Source: Pagrus major
Taxonomy: Eukaryota; Chordata; Actinopteri; Spariformes; Sparidae
Direction: 5' to 3'
NCBI RefSeq assembly: GCF_040436345.1
Contig: NC_133230.1
Coordinates: 3,121,297 to 3,185,296 of the forward strand
Length of the DNA: 64,000 nt
Under the pieces are notes generated by a model. That model was not told where the DNA came from, did no database searches, and saw nothing but the letters and a program-made list of their open reading frames with translations. Below, one piece after another: positions 32,720 through 64,000 of this stretch. The translations under genes were made by a program, and so were the position numbers. Positions within the stretch are counted from its first letter, which is position 1. Every line of letters starts with the position of its first letter.

Positions 32720-33040
32720 GAGACTCGGTTAATGATGACGATGATGCTTCTCTTGTGTTGTGGCTTTGACTCACGATGCCCCGTACGACCTAAATGGCTG
32801 GCCTTTCCCCTCCTTTACTTACCCGCCCTCACCCCTCCGCCTCCCCCTCTCACCCGCCCTCAGCCCTCCTCTGCTTCGTGGCATGACTTAACATAGCGCT
32901 TTACTTGCTGCACATTAACTCTGTAATTTTTTTGAGATGAAATGAAGTCGCTTTGGGGATTTTAATCATGGGTGTTTGGGGATCATTTTGACTGCACATT
33001 TTTTTTTTTTTTTTTTTTTGGTTCCTGTATTTTTCCAGTC

Positions 33041-33046
33041 AATAAA
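33041..33046 (+). terminator. poly(A) signal of EIF5
   Basis: AATAAA, 322 nt after the stop codon, just after a T-homopolymer of about 20. Confidence 0.75.
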
Positions 33047-33663
33047 GAATGAATGTTTTGCTATCCACCACACTTGATTGTTTATGTTTCATGATCAGCG
33101 TTATCTCTCTACATGTGATGAACGACTGTGACCCTGCACATCAGCGCTACAGTCCTGCTCAGGAACATCTGCAGCTTATCTTTCATGAACAAGTTACAAA
33201 GTACAGAAAGTTACAGATACGTGATAAATAAAAGAGCAACTGATACAATAATAAAAGGAAGCAGAGTAAGCATAACTACAAGTAAAATTTAAAAAATAAA
33301 TGCAATTCTGGAAAAAGCATTTTCAAGAGATACTTAAAGAAGAAACTGAGCCGGCCCGTCTGATCTCCCCCAGCAGCTTGTTCCAGAGTCATGGGATTAG
33401 ATGATATTGATAGTTGATTGGGACATTTGAAGGCAAATTTGCCAATAATTAATTAGCCTCCAGCATCTCCAATGTAAACATTTGCTGGTTGTCTTTGTCT
33501 TCCATAATAGGAAACTAAATATTTGGGGGCTTTTATGCTGTTAAATATGATTTAATAGACATTTATTTCTCTTTTTTTGACATTCTGACTTATTTACAAT
33601 AAAAACAATCACTAGTTTTGGCTTTATTCCAAAATATATAGGAACTGAAGGATTTCTTTTCTA

Positions 33664-33992
33664 ACAAAGTAACATTATGCAACTTTTTTACTTTAAAATA
33701 ACAGCTTGAAAATCATGTTGCTGGTACAGCGTCTTGTATCAGGGTGAATGGTGTCTCGGTCACTTGTTTCTGCACTATGAGAGGGTCGGATCACGGCGTT
33801 ACGTACATGTTTACTTCAAGATTCAAGTTTTCAACACATAACATTTTTTTTAGTCACCACCCACTGCACATTATGTCTGATAAACTCTTACAGACCTGGG
33901 ATTTGTTTGAACAACGGTGCTGTTGCACTCAGAAGCTGCGGGGGGCGCCAAATCACACAAAATGCCAATTTTTACATAATGTTGCTTTAATG
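33664..33992. mobile_element. MITE-like foldback element
   Basis: The left end ACAAAGTAACATTATGCAAC is the inverted match of the right end ACATAATGTTGCTTTAATGT. The interior contains GCGGGGGGCGCCAAATCACA, which I recognise from abundant teleost repeats. No coding capacity. Confidence 0.6.
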
Positions 33993-34369
33993 TAAAAGCA
34001 GGATTTCACTGTTGTTGGTTGAGGTGGAGCTCATTCTGAACTATTTTGTACAAAACTACAATTTAGGATTACTTTCATTATCAATTAATCTGATCACATA
34101 TTGATAAATGACACCTTCACAGTGTTTGCATTGTCCAACCAACAGCCCAAACCTCAACATTATCACAAGTTTATTCAGATTATTAAAGGAAAAGCAGTAG
34201 TTTCTGTCAATTGGCTAATCAGTTAATAAACTAATAATTTCAGCTGTACTATATATATATATATATAAATGTATATATATATATTGTTGGGTAGTTTATT
34301 ACAACATATTTTATAAGCTCTTCATGTGTTTTGTATGTTAACATCTTAATTTGTGAAATATCTAGTAAC

Positions 34370-34445
34370 TAATGTGTCAATTAAATGTAAAAAGTACTTT
34401 GTAGTTGGGTAAATGTACTTAATTACATTCCACCACTTGGTTAAA
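34370..34445 (+). mobile_element. Tol2-type hAT end fragment
   Basis: GGGTAAATGTACTTAATTAC followed by ATTCCACCACTTGG matches the inner-to-outer 3' end of fish hAT elements (outer end CAGTGGTGGAA when inverted). No partner end is seen nearby. Confidence 0.5.
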
Positions 34446-35689
34446 TTCAATATTGTGTAAAAATACACAACTTTAAGTTCAACAGAAAGAATGAAAAGAG
34501 GAGTTTTTTTCTGGATATTATGCGTTTTTTTCTCTTTAATATTTGCATTTGTGTTTCTTCCTCTGGTTCCCACAGAGACGCTTCCTCCGGGCTGATGACA
34601 GTCCTCTCAGTACTTTCTGGTCCAATGGGACTGAGGTCAGCCGGTTTCCTCACTTCCTCCACCCGTTCAGCTGGACCCACTGACGCTGCCTTCAGGGGCT
34701 GTCAGGAAACACCCACAATAACCTCTGAACGCAACAAACTTCACGTCTTATGTCATAAACATCACAAAATTGCACATTTAATTCATTCATTTTACCTTGA
34801 CATGACATAGTCTGTATTTTTTTTACTCAGTAGAATTGTATTGATATATATAAAACGTATATAAATCCATTTTAATACGCTGTTTTTAACATGTACATCG
34901 TCATCATGAAATGAGTCAGATTCCTTGTACACATAATTTGCCAGTAAATCTAATTCTGCTTCTGACAAACACTCATCACGTGTTGCAAAAATACATAAAC
35001 TCCTCCTCGCGTCATAACCACAACTTTTATTAAAATATCCTGTCATCTTATTTATGTAATTGGGGCTTTAATGGCAGCAAGTCAACGTGAAAACACCAGG
35101 CTGTTAAGGATAGTATCTTACAGATTACTGCACTCAGAGATCACTAAAATCTGTAATGGATGGAAACATGGATCTAAACTCTGATCAATCGAAGCTTCTG
35201 TCAAATTTGAGTCCCATCTCTGATCACAGGCGAGAAGAAGTAGTCCAGTGAGTTCCCAACACCCCCTCAAAAGCAAACACTAAACTAATGAATGGATACA
35301 ATAAAAATAATGGCAATAAATGCAGATATTTATCTCTACGTTGTTTATTTACATTGATTACTGAATTGCAGAAAGATCTAAATAATTCAGGGTTCATTAA
35401 CATCTCTCTAAGGAAATAAAAGAGTAGAGCGCAGGTGTTTCACCTGCTGCAGCTGCATATTACAGTCTCTGTATGTTATAATGTTTCTAATGCTGAAGGA
35501 TGATCCATGAAGATGATTTATTTCCACACAGAGCTTGATTACAGCTGCAACAACAAAATGAGTCTAGTGACAGAAAATTAATCTGCAACTATTTAGAGAA
35601 AAGACAATTGTTTTAATGGAGTACTTTGACATTATATTTGAGTTAAATGTTACTTGACTTATCCAGAAAATAATCGATAGAATAGAAAA

Positions 35690-36212
35690 GGAAGTACATT
35701 TACTCGAGTACTATAGTACTACAATTTTGACACACTTGTGATTTACTTGAGTATTTCCATTTAAAGGCTACTTTATACTTCTTTTACACTACATATCTGA
35801 AGAAAACATTGTAGGCTACTTTTTACTACATTACAATTTATTTAACATGTATAGTTACTATACTTTTTACATAAAAAACGATAAGATGCAGTACCGTACT
35901 TCACGTTGTGTATCTCAAATTCAAGCTGTCAGACGAATGTAGTGGAGTAAAAAGTACGATATTTGCCTCTAAAATGTACTGGAGGAAGTACAAGTGTGTG
36001 TACTGGTATAGTACTCGAGTAAATGTAACTATTATCCTATTGGTTTTCTCCATAAGTCGATTAAGGTATCAAGTATCTCAAATTAACGCTGTCAGATGAT
36101 TGAGATGAGTTGAAGTAAAGAGTTGAAGTAAAAAGTAGCATAAAATTGAAATACTCAAGTACCTCGAATTAGTACTCGAGTAAATGTACTTAGCTGACTT
36201 CCACCGCTGTTC
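35690..36212 (+). mobile_element. non-autonomous Tol2-type hAT element
   Basis: The body contains repeated ACTCGAGTA and GTACTTGAGTATTTCCATTT words and ends GTACTTAGCTGACTTCCACC followed by GCTG, the hAT terminal type. It is about 500 bp with no transposase frame. Related pieces lie at 34370-34445, 54648-54896 and 63110-63150. Confidence 0.55.
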
Positions 36213-36719
36213 TAAGGGGTGACTCTTCATAATAAGCATAATAATATTTCTGTAAACAAACAGGGGGCAGCATATCATCAGAGTAACCACTATCTGCTGC
36301 TAACTAGCTCAGTTAGCCGTGCAGCTAGAGGTCCAGAGGAGCGCTGGACTGACAGACTCCAGTAGATATCTCAGCAACACCATACGCAGACATCAAAATG
36401 TCAAAACTGCTGTTTTTCTTGAGAATTTCAGCACATTTTTTTTACGTTTTCACCTGAAATTCTTACATCTGACCCTATAAAAAATATTTTAAACTCAAGA
36501 CCTACTTATGGATGGATGTTTTCACTGTTATTGAGGAAAAAGAGCACTTATTCACCCCACTGGAGAATATAATTTGATAACATAACAGTTGGGCTTGTTT
36601 GGACTGCTGATGATGAAGTCTCTGATTGTCGGAGCCTGGGAGGGGTCCGTGAACGCAGCCTAATCCAGCCCAGCCGCTGAGTAGCCATTTTGGTCCCACC
36701 TAAAACAGACAGACCAGCT

Positions 36720-37287
36720 TCACTTTGGGCCGCCGGAGATGGAAGAAACCGAGTCGACGGCGAGTATTTCAGCCAGCCGAACCTTCTGAATCCCTCCGAG
36801 AAACATCGACAGGTGACACTCGACGTCATGGCTTGTTTCTGAACGGAGTTGTTTAGTGGAGAAAAAAAAAAAAAGCCCGGGGCGATTTTTTTTTTTTTTT
36901 TTTTGGAAGTGGCGACCGACAGCGCCTTAACCTCAGTTTAGTTAGCTTCACTGACTCCGAGCGAAACGGGACAGACGGACACTGATTTCCCCTGCGCCTG
37001 TCGGGTTTCAACACGGGCCATGTAAATACGGAACACGGGATTATTATGCTCATTAGTGAGTGGGGGTGTTTTTTTTTTCCCTCTCCAGTCCTTTAACAGT
37101 TCAGGTGCTCGGCTCTAACACGTCCGGTCTGGGTTTTTTTTTTGAAAATTGTCACGATCCATGCTGAGACCGTTTCCCCCGGCGGAGAGAGCTGCAAAGC
37201 GAAGCAATCGTTTTATTTTTCGGCTGTCGGACTGAAGGAGGATTTTTTTTTGGAGCTGGTGGAAAGAAGAAGGACGATTTAAAAAAG
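36720..37287 (+). promoter_or_regulatory. mark3: CpG-rich promoter and long 5' leader of MARK3
   Basis: The stretch is CpG-rich (GACGGCGAG, CCCGGGGCG, GGCGGAGAG) with several T-homopolymers and no obvious TATA box. The first coding exon starts at 37288. The exact transcription start cannot be placed. Confidence 0.5.

Positions 37288-64000
<26,713 letters not shown>

Larger units (their letters stand above)
33050..36700. other. intergenic DNA between EIF5 and MARK3
   Basis: No gene is supported. The interval is rich in DNA-element remnants (listed separately), with a short TA microsatellite at 34250-34285 and a partial foldback repeat at about 35541-35680. From about 36720 the DNA becomes CpG-rich, marking the MARK3 promoter. 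Confidence 0.5.

Overview
The window is nuclear DNA from a vertebrate, almost certainly a teleost fish and probably a percomorph. The evidence is intron-rich genes with GT-AG junctions, vertebrate orthologues with fish-type divergence, a Rex3-type LINE, Tc1-like and Tol2-type hAT ends, and many small inverted-repeat elements. All gene models were assembled by hand from splice sites and reading phase; no alignment or database search was run.

Left part (1-16,400, minus strand): a tandem array of at least three Sec6/exocyst-family genes of the TNFAIP2 type. Copy 0 enters from the left edge. Only its promoter, first exon and the start of exon 2 are visible, and its normal start is broken. Copy A (3880-7588) is a complete 11-exon gene of 519 codons. 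Copy B (9179-16224) is complete and open at 531 codons, but it has been remodelled at exon 10 and at the C-terminus. All three carry a TATA-like box and an interferon-response-like GAAA-repeat element about 50-90 bp further upstream, which suits an immune-inducible family. Copies A and B share old insertions, a Rex3 piece in intron 6 and a Tc1-like end in intron 3, so these predate the duplication.

Middle (16,751-25,729): FAM216A (+, 7 coding exons, 245 aa) and VPS29 (-, 182 aa, retromer subunit) lie tail to tail. VPS29 has a 12-nt alternative micro-exon encoding AGHR.

Right (26,000-64,000, plus strand): EIF5 (431 aa, complete) starts head to head with VPS29 across a short CpG-rich interval and carries upstream ORFs in its leader. 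MARK3 follows. Its first nine coding exons (296 codons, almost all of the kinase domain) lie in the window and the rest is beyond the right edge.

TNFAIP2, EIF5 and MARK3 are neighbours at human 14q32, while FAM216A and VPS29 are neighbours at 12q24. The block is therefore conserved TNFAIP2-EIF5-MARK3 synteny with a FAM216A-VPS29 pair inserted. The remaining sequence is introns and intergenic DNA dominated by dispersed repeats. I found no tRNA, rRNA, CRISPR or bacterial-type system.
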